DNA of 64,000 nt from CAMDPA01 sp963825625 (GTDB taxonomy: Bacteria; Pseudomonadota; Alphaproteobacteria; Rhizobiales; Hyphomicrobiaceae). Made by a program: the position numbers and the translations under genes. The DNA is taken from positions 62,001-126,000 of the forward strand of contig CAWGUF010000026.1 of assembly GCA_963825625.1 (NCBI GenBank), in the 5' to 3' direction. The first letter of the stretch is position 1; the number at the start of each line of letters is the position of its first letter. The notes beneath the pieces are model-generated. The model saw only the letters and a list, made by a program, of their open reading frames with translations. It made no database searches and had not been told where the DNA came from. Below are positions 8,740 through 19,031 of the stretch, piece by piece.

Positions 8740-9828
8740 TCAGGTGCCGTCCGGCGCCTTGCCTTCGTTTGCGGCCATCCAAACCGCCAGCGCCTGGCGT
8801 GTGGCGGCGACATCATGAACACGGATGATCTGGGCCCCCTGGACGGCCGCCGCAAGTGCGGCACCGACCGAGCCCATGATCCGTTCGCCGGCTTGTTTCA
8901 CACCGGATATGCGACCGACAAAGCTTTTTCGCGACGCGCCGAGAAGCACCGGTACACCTAGCCCATGGAACAGCGAGAGGCCGGCCATAAGCTCCAGATT
9001 GTGCTGGACCGTCTTGCCGAAGCCCAGGCCTGGATCCACGATCAATCTCGAACGAGAAATGCCTGCCCGCGTGCAGGCGTCAACCCTCGCTTCCAAATAG
9101 TCGAAGACATCGAGCAGGACGTCTTCATATTGCGGGTCGTCCTGCATCGTGCGCGGGTCCCCCTGGGCATGCATCAGCACGACAGCAAGGCCGCTCTCAG
9201 CCACTGTCGCAAGCGCATCCGGGTCATGCGTGAGGGCAGACACGTCGTTGATCATATCGGCGCCGGCGGCGGCTGCGGCCCGCATTGTCGCGGCGTTGCG
9301 CGTATCGATCGAGATCAGGGCGCGGGTCTTGCCGGCGAGGCCTTCGATTACGGGCAGCGCGCGGGATAATTCCTCATCAAGAGAAAGTGGGGCAGCACCC
9401 GGTCGAGTCGATTCTGCTCCCACGTCGATGATGTCGGCGCCTTCCTCTTCCAGGCGGAACGCATGATCTATGGCTGCCTGGGGCGTGGGGTGCTTGCCGC
9501 CGTCGGAGAAGCTGTCCGGGGTTACATTGACGATACCCATGAGACGAGGGCGATCGAGGGAGAGACCTGCAAGTCTGGGCCGGGGCTGCTGCAGGGCTTC
9601 GAACATGTCGGCTGCATTGAGCGTCCGGCGCCCCCAGTCGCGTTCCATGAAGTCGGTCAGCCCTGTGAGGCGACGCTCCAGGACGGCTCCGTTGCGTTCA
9701 ACGACCTCGATGGCGGTGAAGTCGAGCCAACCGCCCGCCAGTCTCAGCCCGCCAAGCAGCGTCTCGGCACGATCGGCTTGCGCGGCAGGATAGAGGCCGA
9801 CCGGGCGCACGTAGATCTCGCGTAACAC
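8740..9828 (-). CDS. folP: Dihydropteroate synthase
   Basis: Condenses p-aminobenzoate with 6-hydroxymethyl-7,8-dihydropterin diphosphate in folate synthesis. DHPS signatures are clear: LMGIVNVTPDSFSDGG, EEEGADIIDVGAESTRPGA, ISIDTRNAATM, INDVSAL, DPGLGFGKT and LLGASRKSF. The catalytic domain starts only near residue 96. The first ~95 residues (MLREIYVRPVGLYP...) form an N-terminal extension known from other alphaproteobacterial FolP proteins. The start is GTG 9828 with AGGAGG at 9839-9844. It is in the ftsH-folP order found in many proteobacteria, but a membrane gene on the other strand has been placed between them. glmM, the usual next gene, is absent. Confidence 0.95.
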   Translation of the reverse strand: MLREIYVRPVGLYPAAQADRAETLLGGLRLAGGWLDFTAIEVVERNGAVLERRLTGLTDFMERDWGRRTLNAADMFEALQQPRPRLAGLSLDRPRLMGIVNVTPDSFSDGGKHPTPQAAIDHAFRLEEEGADIIDVGAESTRPGAAPLSLDEELSRALPVIEGLAGKTRALISIDTRNAATMRAAAAAGADMINDVSALTHDPDALATVAESGLAVVLMHAQGDPRTMQDDPQYEDVLLDVFDYLEARVDACTRAGISRSRLIVDPGLGFGKTVQHNLELMAGLSLFHGLGVPVLLGASRKSFVGRISGVKQAGERIMGSVGAALAAAVQGAQIIRVHDVAATRQALAVWMAANEGKAPDGT

Positions 9829-10005
9829 TGTTATCTTTCCTCCTGGTGGTTGCCGGCGAGCGACCTGGCAGCGGCGCTGGTCGAACGGGGCCGAGGGTTT
9901 CCCGGTGCCTCCACTTGTCCAATGTCTGTCAGACTTTGTCTCTGCTGTGTTTGCATGTTAGCGATGCAACGTGATCCGACTGATCGTGGAAGGAAGAGCA
10001 ACAGC

Positions 10006-10647
10006 ATGGCAGAAGCAGACAACGGTGCGAAGGGTGATGGGCTGGGGGCCTGGGTCAGCCTATGGGATGAGGCTGTTGCATTCGCTCTCATGGTTGCCGC
10101 TTTTCTGGCGATCAGGCTCCAAGTCCTGCCCGAGCTGTTGAGGTTGGCCTCGAACAAGACGTACTTCGCGTCGGAGCCGCTGCTGCTGGATGTGCGGCGC
10201 GGTGGCTACTCGGCGGAGACCGTGTTCGAGCAATTGAGGGCATTGGGTCCGGCGGCCCGAGCTTATTACGCGACGACTTTCATTCCGCTCTACGATGTTG
10301 CCCTCGCCTTGCTCGTGCTGCTGTTCTCGCTCCTGTTCATTCTCCATGCGACGCAGCCGGGTAAGCCTTACGCGTTGCAGCTGTCCGCCGTGACGCGGAA
10401 GCTTCTGTTGCTGCCGCCGATCCTGCAACTGGTATTCGACGTCGGAGAGAACCTGTCGATTCTGGCTCTGCGCGAGACATTTCCGCGGGTAAGCCAGGAT
10501 GTGGTCAAGACAGCAAGTCTGTTCACGCAACTGAAGTGGCTGGCGATGCTGGCGAGCGGTGTAATCGTCGTCGCATTGGTGGTTTACACGGTCTACGCCT
10601 ACCTGGTGCAATCGCGCGGTCAAAGTGCTGCGTCCAGGCTTTCGTAG
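10006..10647 (+). CDS. Integral membrane protein of unknown function
   Basis: Protein of 213 residues with about four membrane segments: AVAFALMVAAFLAIRL, then YDVALALLVLLFSLLFIL, then LLLLPPILQLVFDVGENLSIL, then WLAMLASGVIVVALVVYTVYAYL. The loop FDVGENLSILALRETFP is distinctive. The start ATG 10006 has AGGAAG at 9990-9995. The gene is the only plus-strand gene between ftsH and folP and is divergent from folP. I do not recognise a named family. Confidence 0.78.
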   Translation: MAEADNGAKGDGLGAWVSLWDEAVAFALMVAAFLAIRLQVLPELLRLASNKTYFASEPLLLDVRRGGYSAETVFEQLRALGPAARAYYATTFIPLYDVALALLVLLFSLLFILHATQPGKPYALQLSAVTRKLLLLPPILQLVFDVGENLSILALRETFPRVSQDVVKTASLFTQLKWLAMLASGVIVVALVVYTVYAYLVQSRGQSAASRLS

Positions 10648-10731
10648 GCTCAGCAACATTGCTGCCGCTGTCCGGCGCACACGTCCGATGGTTATCGGCT
10701 TGTGCCCGGAAGCGCGGGAGCCGAAATGGCA

Positions 10732-10760
10732 ACAAGGCCGCCTCTTGCGGGCGACCTTGT
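10732..10760. terminator. Hairpin between convergent genes
   Basis: ACAAGG-C-CGCC pairs with GGCG-A-CCTTGT around a seven-base loop, between the end of the membrane gene (10647) and the end of ftsH (10826). It has no T-tract on either side. It may serve as a two-way barrier or RNA stabiliser. Confidence 0.4.
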
Positions 10761-10825
10761 CACTGAGGCCGATCATCTTTTGAAAACGCCCGCCGACGAT
10801 GGCTCGGCGCAGTTGGTCGAGTGGA

Positions 10826-12757
<1,932 letters not shown>

Positions 12758-12988
12758 CTCTTGTCCCAACTCGCGCCGGACTTGCATTCTGCGGGTGCAG
12801 ACGTGAACAGTCCGTGGATAAGCCAACCAGGGCCGTCATCCTCTTCAGCCAAGGTTAAAATAGGCACCCCGGGCTGCTTTGCCAAGCTATCATCGATCGG
12901 GCTTCGACAAGCAAAGTGCGTGCCTGGACCGTGCCGTAATGCCTGACGTTATTCGAAATCTTCGCGAGGTGCCCGCCGGAGCAGCGGT

Positions 12989-15172
12989 TCAGGCGGTCAA
13001 ATCCCGATTTACGGCCTGTTCCAGCAGCTCGCCAATCCTCGCGGCGACCTCGGGCTCGGCCCAATAGGCAAGATGGCCGCCGGGCGACAATGCCATATTC
13101 TGCGGCAGGTCCGGGTCCAATCCCCTGACCGGGCCGGCGATCGGATCGTCACAACGGTAAATATTGATCCAGCGGCTGACGGCGGGCCGGAGGGCGGCAA
13201 GGCTCTGATCGAGGCGGCGGTAGTCGTCGAAATAGTGCCGGTACAAGTGTCCCAGCGGGGAGCCCACAGTGATGACATAAGGGCGATAACGGCCGAGTAG
13301 CAGGCCGCCTGGATGGCTGGCCGGGTCATTGTGCAGGTCGTTCAGGTAGTCGAACACGATCACCGAGCCCTGGCTGTGGGCCAGGAACAGGACGTCATCG
13401 AAATCCTTTGTCTGGATCAGAGTGTCGATCACGGCATGCATTCGATTGGAAATGCGCTCGCGCCGGGGGAAGCTCTCGACGTCAGGCACTTTGGATTTCA
13501 GCCGGAGATAGCCGCTGAAGCCGACACGCGTGCGGTAGTGGTGGTCGATCAGGTCCTGAGCAATGTGCAGCACACCACCGAGGGCGGACGGCATGTAGGG
13601 CCGCAAGGCGCGCGTGGCGACGAACAGGAAGCCTGCAATGGCGAGGCCGATCGGCACGAAAATCTCAGGCGCGGGAGGCCGCTGATTCCAATCATGCGTG
13701 ATAATGAGGACAGCCTGGGTAACGCCGAGCGCGATCAGGAACAGGATCAGCCAGGTGTTGGCGATGAGACGGGGCAGCGATCTGCCGACATCGGCCCAGT
13801 CCATCTGCGCCTTTGCCATTACTCTGGTCCGATGGCGGATGTGCAGGTAACGCCCGAACAGGCAGAGGACGGCCAGGATCGATATTGTCAGCAGCATCGC
13901 GCCGTTGAACAGGAAAGACAGCGTCAGCTCCCGCAAAGCGGTGCCGATCATCGGGTCAAGGCCGCGTGCGGATGCATTATAGTCATTGAGCAATTGATCC
14001 CAGGTGGATGTCGGCACGTCCTGCACGGCCTGGATCGCCTGGAGCACGGCGTGGAACATCTGCCGATCGAACTCACTCGTGAACACGGAGCGGACGCTGT
14101 CGATCATGAGGACGCCAAGCACGGGAATGGTCGCCAGCCAGGTTGTGGCCTGGATGACGGCCAGGCCGATGCCCAGTCCGGCGCCTCGCGGTCCGCCATC
14201 GCGGCGATTGACGACGTCGAGGATCCACATCGCGACATAAACGGCGATGGCGAGGGCCATGAGCCCGGCCCAGATCTGCCACAGCACGGTGAGGCGCGGA
14301 TAGTAAAGTTTGAATGCGGCGAGATGGGCTGGGCCTGAATGCATCCAATTGATGGGCTCCAAGCCACTCTGACCGACTGGCAGGAGGTCGCGGAGGACGG
14401 CGCTAAGCTCCGGGGCGAACAATGAGCGCAAATGCAACTCGAGCACGATCGTTATCGCAAACAAGCCGCTGAACAATCCCAGGTCGGCAAATCCGACGTC
14501 GCGATCGCGCAAGGCTCGAAACAGCCAGAATCCGCCGGCGCCGAACAGCAGCAGCATGAGGCTGAAATAGACCTTGTATGTCAGGAAGTAGGGAATCGCC
14601 TCCGCAGGTCCGCCAATTGCCTTGATGACGGCGTTCAGCGGCTCCCGATTGGGAATGTAATAGTAGGACAGAAAGATCATGGCCCCGGCGAACAGCGTGG
14701 CGCAGAAGCCGGCGAGCGGACCGCGCAGGAAATTGGTGGCGAGCAGGAGCAACGGACGGAGGATGCGGCTGAGCGGGTCGGGCCGGTGGCGCAGTAAGGC
14801 ATCGACCACGTGAGGGGTTTCGAACAAGGTGCGGAGAACGCCCAGTCCGGCCCAAAGACCTGCACCACGCAAGCGGGTCAGGTCGGCCCAGTAAAGCTCA
14901 TAGGCGGTAGCCTCGGTGCCATCGCCTAGCCGCAGGTCGCGCTCTTGGACGGGGAAGGATTCATCGGTGCGGACCAGAAGACCTCGCAGCTCGGGGAGAT
15001 TGCGCGTGCGATTGAAGCCTGTGGATCGCAACCCGTGCATGTGGGTGCCGATCTGGTCGACGACGTAATTGAGGGTTTCACCCGGGGCCGTGTCGCCGAC
15101 GCCGTGGACGACAATTATTGCTGTGCGGTGAGGTCGAGCATCCGGGAATGGCTCGGAAGGACTGGCAACCAT
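12989..15172 (-). CDS. Alpha/beta-hydrolase-type protein split by a multi-pass membrane region
   Basis: Large protein of ~727 residues with hydrolase elements at both ends. The N-terminus has TAIIVVHGVGDTAPGETL, a beta-strand plus HG oxyanion-type loop. The C-terminus has DDVLFLAHSQGSVIVFDYL, a nucleophile elbow of the form A-H-S-Q-G-S, then VITVGSPLGHLYRHYF, and a late His in SPGGHLAYW. Between them are about eight to ten hydrophobic segments, for example LAGFCATLFAGAMIFLSYYYI, VYFSLMLLLFGAGGFWLF and IANTWLILFLIALGVTQAVLI. A lipase or esterase facing the membrane is inferred; substrate unknown. Start ATG 15172 follows GGGGAC; GTG 15190 is an alternative. It sits between tilS and ftsH on the same strand. 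Confidence 0.75.
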   Translation of the reverse strand: MVASPSEPFPDARPHRTAIIVVHGVGDTAPGETLNYVVDQIGTHMHGLRSTGFNRTRNLPELRGLLVRTDESFPVQERDLRLGDGTEATAYELYWADLTRLRGAGLWAGLGVLRTLFETPHVVDALLRHRPDPLSRILRPLLLLATNFLRGPLAGFCATLFAGAMIFLSYYYIPNREPLNAVIKAIGGPAEAIPYFLTYKVYFSLMLLLFGAGGFWLFRALRDRDVGFADLGLFSGLFAITIVLELHLRSLFAPELSAVLRDLLPVGQSGLEPINWMHSGPAHLAAFKLYYPRLTVLWQIWAGLMALAIAVYVAMWILDVVNRRDGGPRGAGLGIGLAVIQATTWLATIPVLGVLMIDSVRSVFTSEFDRQMFHAVLQAIQAVQDVPTSTWDQLLNDYNASARGLDPMIGTALRELTLSFLFNGAMLLTISILAVLCLFGRYLHIRHRTRVMAKAQMDWADVGRSLPRLIANTWLILFLIALGVTQAVLIITHDWNQRPPAPEIFVPIGLAIAGFLFVATRALRPYMPSALGGVLHIAQDLIDHHYRTRVGFSGYLRLKSKVPDVESFPRRERISNRMHAVIDTLIQTKDFDDVLFLAHSQGSVIVFDYLNDLHNDPASHPGGLLLGRYRPYVITVGSPLGHLYRHYFDDYRRLDQSLAALRPAVSRWINIYRCDDPIAGPVRGLDPDLPQNMALSPGGHLAYWAEPEVAARIGELLEQAVNRDLTA

Positions 15173-15292
15173 TCGGTCCCCGCAAAACACGGATGAACGC
15201 TTCGCTCAAATATATTTCGGTCAGCTTAGCCGGTGCGCGCAGCCTCCACCAGCGGGAGGTCGCAGTTCGACGACAACAGGTGCAGGGCGGTA

Positions 15293-16678
15293 TCACTTGG
15301 CCATCTGAAACGCCGACAGCGGACGTGCGTGGAAGAACTGCGGGGTGGCGTAGTGCACGTCGAGGCCGGGAACAGCGAGCAATCGTTGCCCGTCCCAGAA
15401 CGACGGCAGTGTGATCGCCGCTGCGCGGGGGATATCGCTGGACGGCGACAGCGCGCCCTGTGCCCGCAGCTCCGTCCAGGCGGAAGGGGGAAGCCCCTTT
15501 ACTGTGACTGCGCCGGGGCAGTCTGCGGCGAGACCAACCTCGAACCGACCATCCCAACTCGCGTGCTCTCCCGGCGCCAGGCTCAGGCTCGGCAGGCCGC
15601 GGCGGCCGGGCTCGCGGAAGATCAGCAGTCCGGATGGCGACGCTTTGATCTGGCAGCCGGCAAGCGTGGCAGAAAGGCAGCCTTGCGCCATTGAGATGCG
15701 GGCGAGCAGCTGCTCGAGCCGGGCCATCGGCGGAGGTGCCTGGCGGCCGCCGATGCGGGCCATGGCTCGCTGCAGGAGGCGCAAGCGCATTTCGTCGTCG
15801 GTGGTTGTGAAGGCGCGGACGTCGATGGAAGCGTATGCACCGTCGTGGTAGCAGACTGCCGTTCGCTCCAGCTCGCCGGCCAGATGGTTCAGTGCTGAGC
15901 GGGCGCGATCCAGCCGCCGGGCGCTCAAGGCCAGGCTCGACGCTGTCAAGCCCGCGGCTGCCAGGGCAGCCGACGCCTTTCGGAGGCGCACCCGCTCGAA
16001 ATGGTCCAGCGCATTGCTTGGATCGTCCAGCCAGGGCACGCCTGCCGCTCGCAACGTGGCAGCCAGGCGGCTCTTGGGGATGTCCAGCAACGGCCGGACA
16101 AGATCGATCGGGCTGCCAGGCTCGATCGGGCGGCGAGGAGGCATCGCCGAAAGGCCATCAATGCCGCTGCCGCGCGCCAGGCGCATCAGCAGGGTTTCGG
16201 CCTGGTCGTCCATATGGTGGGCGACGGCGATGGCGGTTGGAGGTGCGCCGCGGCTCAGCGCCAGCTCGCCCAGCAGCCGGTAGCGTGCGGCGCGGGCGGC
16301 CTCCTGCACGGCGGTGCTTGATTTGGGCCCGCGCCAGGGCAGGGTGACGTGCTCGAGGCGAAGCTCCCGGGCCCTTGCCGCCACCCACGCAGCTTCCGAA
16401 GCGGATTCGGCACGGAGGCCATGGTCGACCGTCGCCACCAGGAAATTCGGCGAGGCCGTTCCGGCGTGCCGAGACCATTGAGCGGCGAGGTGCATGAGGG
16501 CGACGCTGTCCGCGCCGCCGGAAACAGCCAGTACCACGGTTGCGTAATCGCCCAGAGCCGAGCCGATCAACTGGTCGCGCTGGCTGGCTGCGATTGGCTC
16601 GCCGGTGGGGGCGTCATGACCTGGTTCGTCAGGCGCAGCCCGCGCGGCGACGCTCGGCCTTTTCCCATTTCTTGACAT
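15293..16678 (-). CDS. tilS: tRNA(Ile)-lysidine synthase
   Basis: Converts C34 of the CAU-anticodon tRNA-Ile to lysidine, allowing AUA decoding. The PP-loop ATP motif TVVLAVSGGADSVALMHLA is clear, followed by LVATVDHGLRAES, HHMDDQAETLLMRLARGSG and IDLVRPLLDIPKSRL, which are TilS segments. The carboxy-terminal region (VKGLPPSAWTELRAQG) is the substrate-binding part. The start is uncertain. ATG 16678 makes a 50-base overlap with cpoB and gives 461 residues; no later ATG precedes the PP-loop. The order cpoB-tilS-ftsH is usual in this class. Confidence 0.94.
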   Translation of the reverse strand: MSRNGKRPSVAARAAPDEPGHDAPTGEPIAASQRDQLIGSALGDYATVVLAVSGGADSVALMHLAAQWSRHAGTASPNFLVATVDHGLRAESASEAAWVAARARELRLEHVTLPWRGPKSSTAVQEAARAARYRLLGELALSRGAPPTAIAVAHHMDDQAETLLMRLARGSGIDGLSAMPPRRPIEPGSPIDLVRPLLDIPKSRLAATLRAAGVPWLDDPSNALDHFERVRLRKASAALAAAGLTASSLALSARRLDRARSALNHLAGELERTAVCYHDGAYASIDVRAFTTTDDEMRLRLLQRAMARIGGRQAPPPMARLEQLLARISMAQGCLSATLAGCQIKASPSGLLIFREPGRRGLPSLSLAPGEHASWDGRFEVGLAADCPGAVTVKGLPPSAWTELRAQGALSPSSDIPRAAAITLPSFWDGQRLLAVPGLDVHYATPQFFHARPLSAFQMAK

Positions 16679-17708
16679 ATGCCGGGGGGTTCGGATAGCG
16701 CGCATTGAGCTCGGCCAGCGCGCGACAAGCAGCGTTGCGATTACCCTTGCGCTCCATGGCCATGGCGAGCTTGGCGAGACTGTCGGGAGCCTTCGCGCTG
16801 CGCGCATGTTGCTGGGCGACTTTCAGGAATGCAGCCGCGGCGGCATCCCACTGGCCGCGGACGAAATGTGTCTCTCCCAGCCAGAACTGTGCGTTTGCGG
16901 CCATCTCGTCACCAGGGTACTGGCTCAGGAAGTCGGTAAAGCCTGCTTCGGCCGCCGCATAATTCTGCTGCAGCAGTTGCCCGTACGCACGCTCGTACGA
17001 CTGGCGGGCTGCGGGTGAGGAGTCGCTGCGACCGCGATCATCGGCGCTGCCGCCACTGCTGATCAGGCTACCAATCGGGTCCTGGCCACGTGCAACGGGT
17101 GGCGCCCTAAAGCCGTCACGTGAAGGAGCGGCCGGGTTGGAGTTATAGCCGCCTGCCTGCGGTCGCCAGCCGCCTGCAGGTGGAGCTGGCGGCGGGGCGC
17201 CGACGCCACCGCCGCGCAGAGCACGGATCTCGGACGTCATCTGCTCAATCTGCGAGGCCATCGCCTGCATTTGCGTTTCGAGTGCTGCAATGCGCCCGGC
17301 GTCTGGTCCCGATAGCGTCGCAGCACCAGTGGGGCGTCCGTAGGATGCGGATTGGCCGCCACCCGACTTCGCCAGGGATTCGACGGTTCCGATCACAACC
17401 TGCAGGTCGACGATCTGCTCCTCGAGCTGCTCGACGCGCTGAGCAAGATCGCCGCTGGCAGCTGGCTGGGACTGCGATTTTGCCTGCTTCTTATTGCTGG
17501 TCGTGCGGCGTGGCTGAGTTTGCGCGTTTTCGGCGCGCCATTGCGTCGACTGGGCGTGCGCTGCGGGCGCGGACAGCGGTGCGGCAACAAACAGTACGAG
17601 TGGAGCAGAAGCCACGGCCGGGAGCAGGCATGCGGCCTGGACGCGGATTCTATCTGCCAGTCCTCGCTGAGGAGCCCAAAGCGATGTGCGGGAGATTTTT
17701 ATCGTCAT
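16629..17708 (-). CDS. cpoB: Cell-division coordinator CpoB (YbgF)
   Basis: Periplasmic TPR protein that links peptidoglycan synthesis with Tol-Pal constriction of the outer membrane. Starting at ATG 17708 there is a long signal region ending ...LSAPAAHAQS. Then a coiled coil (LAQRVEQLEEQIVDLQVVIG, and IAALETQMQAMASQIEQM), a Pro/Gly linker, and C-terminal tetratricopeptide repeats (YERAYGQLLQQNYAAAEAGF, ANAQFWLGETHFVRGQWDAA, KLAMAMERKGNRNAACRAL). The ending YVKKWEKAERRRAGCA resembles other alphaproteobacterial YbgF proteins. Length is 359 residues. It overlaps the tilS start. Confidence 0.92.
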   Translation of the reverse strand: MTIKISRTSLWAPQRGLADRIRVQAACLLPAVASAPLVLFVAAPLSAPAAHAQSTQWRAENAQTQPRRTTSNKKQAKSQSQPAASGDLAQRVEQLEEQIVDLQVVIGTVESLAKSGGGQSASYGRPTGAATLSGPDAGRIAALETQMQAMASQIEQMTSEIRALRGGGVGAPPPAPPAGGWRPQAGGYNSNPAAPSRDGFRAPPVARGQDPIGSLISSGGSADDRGRSDSSPAARQSYERAYGQLLQQNYAAAEAGFTDFLSQYPGDEMAANAQFWLGETHFVRGQWDAAAAAFLKVAQQHARSAKAPDSLAKLAMAMERKGNRNAACRALAELNARYPNPPAYVKKWEKAERRRAGCA

Positions 17709-17941
17709 CCTCAATATCCAAGGCTTCGTGCGCTGGCGTCTCATGCTTACGTTGTCGAACCTGCGTTGTTAAAGGCTCATCGCCACGATGCGGTGAAATG
17801 GGGAATGCGTCCTCACCTGGACGACCTGTCGTGACAACGCTTGTTCGCTTTGCCTGGCGTTGTCAACGCCGCAGCTCGGCGGAACTGTCTTCGGTGTGGC
17901 GCTGCAGTATCGCCCCATTGCGCAGCGTCACGGTGTCCGGA

Positions 17942-18958
17942 TCATCGGGGCGATGCAGGTCCTGCGGCAGGGCGGTAGGCTATCGGCGGGGCCGGTACAG
18001 GGGCACGCGTACCGCTTGCTTTCGTGGGCTCGCCAAATCGCTCGCGGCTCAGTTGCTCGATCTGTTGCGGTGTGAGAACGACGCGGCGGTTCTGGGCCGC
18101 GCAGTCGCTGCTGTCGCAGACAGCGACACGGCTGCGCGTGCCGAAGGAGCGGGTCATCAGACGGCCGGGGGCAAGGCCTTCCTGGATCAGGCGGTCGTAC
18201 ACAGCTCGAGCCCGGTCGGCGGATAGCGCCTCATCATCGCTGCCGGCCGCGTTGTCATCGGCGTGGCCTTCGATCACCAGCCCGAGGTGGGGACGCGCCG
18301 CGAGCCAGCGGGCCTGTTGCTGCAGAAGGATGCGTGCGCGGGCGCCAAGGCGGGAGCTGCCGGCGCTGAAGAAAATTCGGTCGCCGACGGTATCGCGGAA
18401 CTCGTCCTGAAGCGCGCTGATCGAGACAACTGAGGTTTGCCAGCTGCCGGAGGTGGTCTTGCTGGCCTCGGGCAGCTTGCCGTTGCCGGGATCGGGCTCG
18501 GCACCGATCGCATCGATCCTGGGCTGACGCAGGTTTGTTGCGGCACCCGAGATACTGGGGCTTGCCGCGTAGATCGAAAACAGCAGGCCCCGGGCCTGAG
18601 TTGCTGCCGTGCCGTCCGGATACCGCGCAATCAGCTTCTCAAGCGTGCGTTGAGCAATATCGAATTGCTTGTCCTGGATGTCGCGGCGCGCAAGTGACAA
18701 CAGATACGAGGCCGCGCGTTCAGAACCGGCAGCGTTCTGCCTGCTGTCCGGATCAGTGGCGGCAGCCGCATCACGGTGCGGCTCGCCCACCTGGAAATCA
18801 CGGGGGGAAACGGATGCCTGCGCGTGGGCTTCCGGAGCAAGGATGCCGGGCAAAGTGGCATTGCAGCACAAAACGACCAGCAGCCAAGCTGCCGTGTGGG
18901 CAGACCAAATTCGCTTATCTGCGCCGATCATCCGATATCTGCCCACCATCCGGACCAT
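17942..18958 (-). CDS. Periplasmic TPR-OmpA domain protein at the pal position
   Basis: About 338 residues. A hydrophobic signal (TAAWLLVVLCCNATLPGILA) ends near PEAHAQA. A TPR-like stretch follows (SLARRDIQDKQFDIAQRTLEKLIARYPDGTA), and then an OmpA/Pal-type peptidoglycan-binding domain: FFSAGSSRLGARARILLQQ, LVIEGHADDNAAG, ALSADRARAVYDRL, and CAAQNRRVVLTPQQIE. The position immediately upstream of cpoB is normally held by the lipoprotein gene pal. Here the protein lacks a good lipobox and has the extra TPR part, so it is not an ordinary Pal. The frame is open back to 19054, but that part overlaps ftsI, so a start at 18958 or 18949 is chosen. Confidence 0.8.
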   Translation of the reverse strand: MVRMVGRYRMIGADKRIWSAHTAAWLLVVLCCNATLPGILAPEAHAQASVSPRDFQVGEPHRDAAAATDPDSRQNAAGSERAASYLLSLARRDIQDKQFDIAQRTLEKLIARYPDGTAATQARGLLFSIYAASPSISGAATNLRQPRIDAIGAEPDPGNGKLPEASKTTSGSWQTSVVSISALQDEFRDTVGDRIFFSAGSSRLGARARILLQQQARWLAARPHLGLVIEGHADDNAAGSDDEALSADRARAVYDRLIQEGLAPGRLMTRSFGTRSRVAVCDSSDCAAQNRRVVLTPQQIEQLSRERFGEPTKASGTRAPVPAPPIAYRPAAGPASPR

Positions 18959-19031
18959 CCGCACGAAAGTGGCCTTGTTGGGCAGACACTGTGCTCCGAC
19001 TGCGGCGAAACTGAGATGCGTAGCCGGGGGA

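Noticed and set aside
7802..8782. Minus-strand frame with repeated SVGLLPGAP
   Set aside because: The repeat arises from translating the 27-bp DNA repeat; the rest is antisense of nadD.
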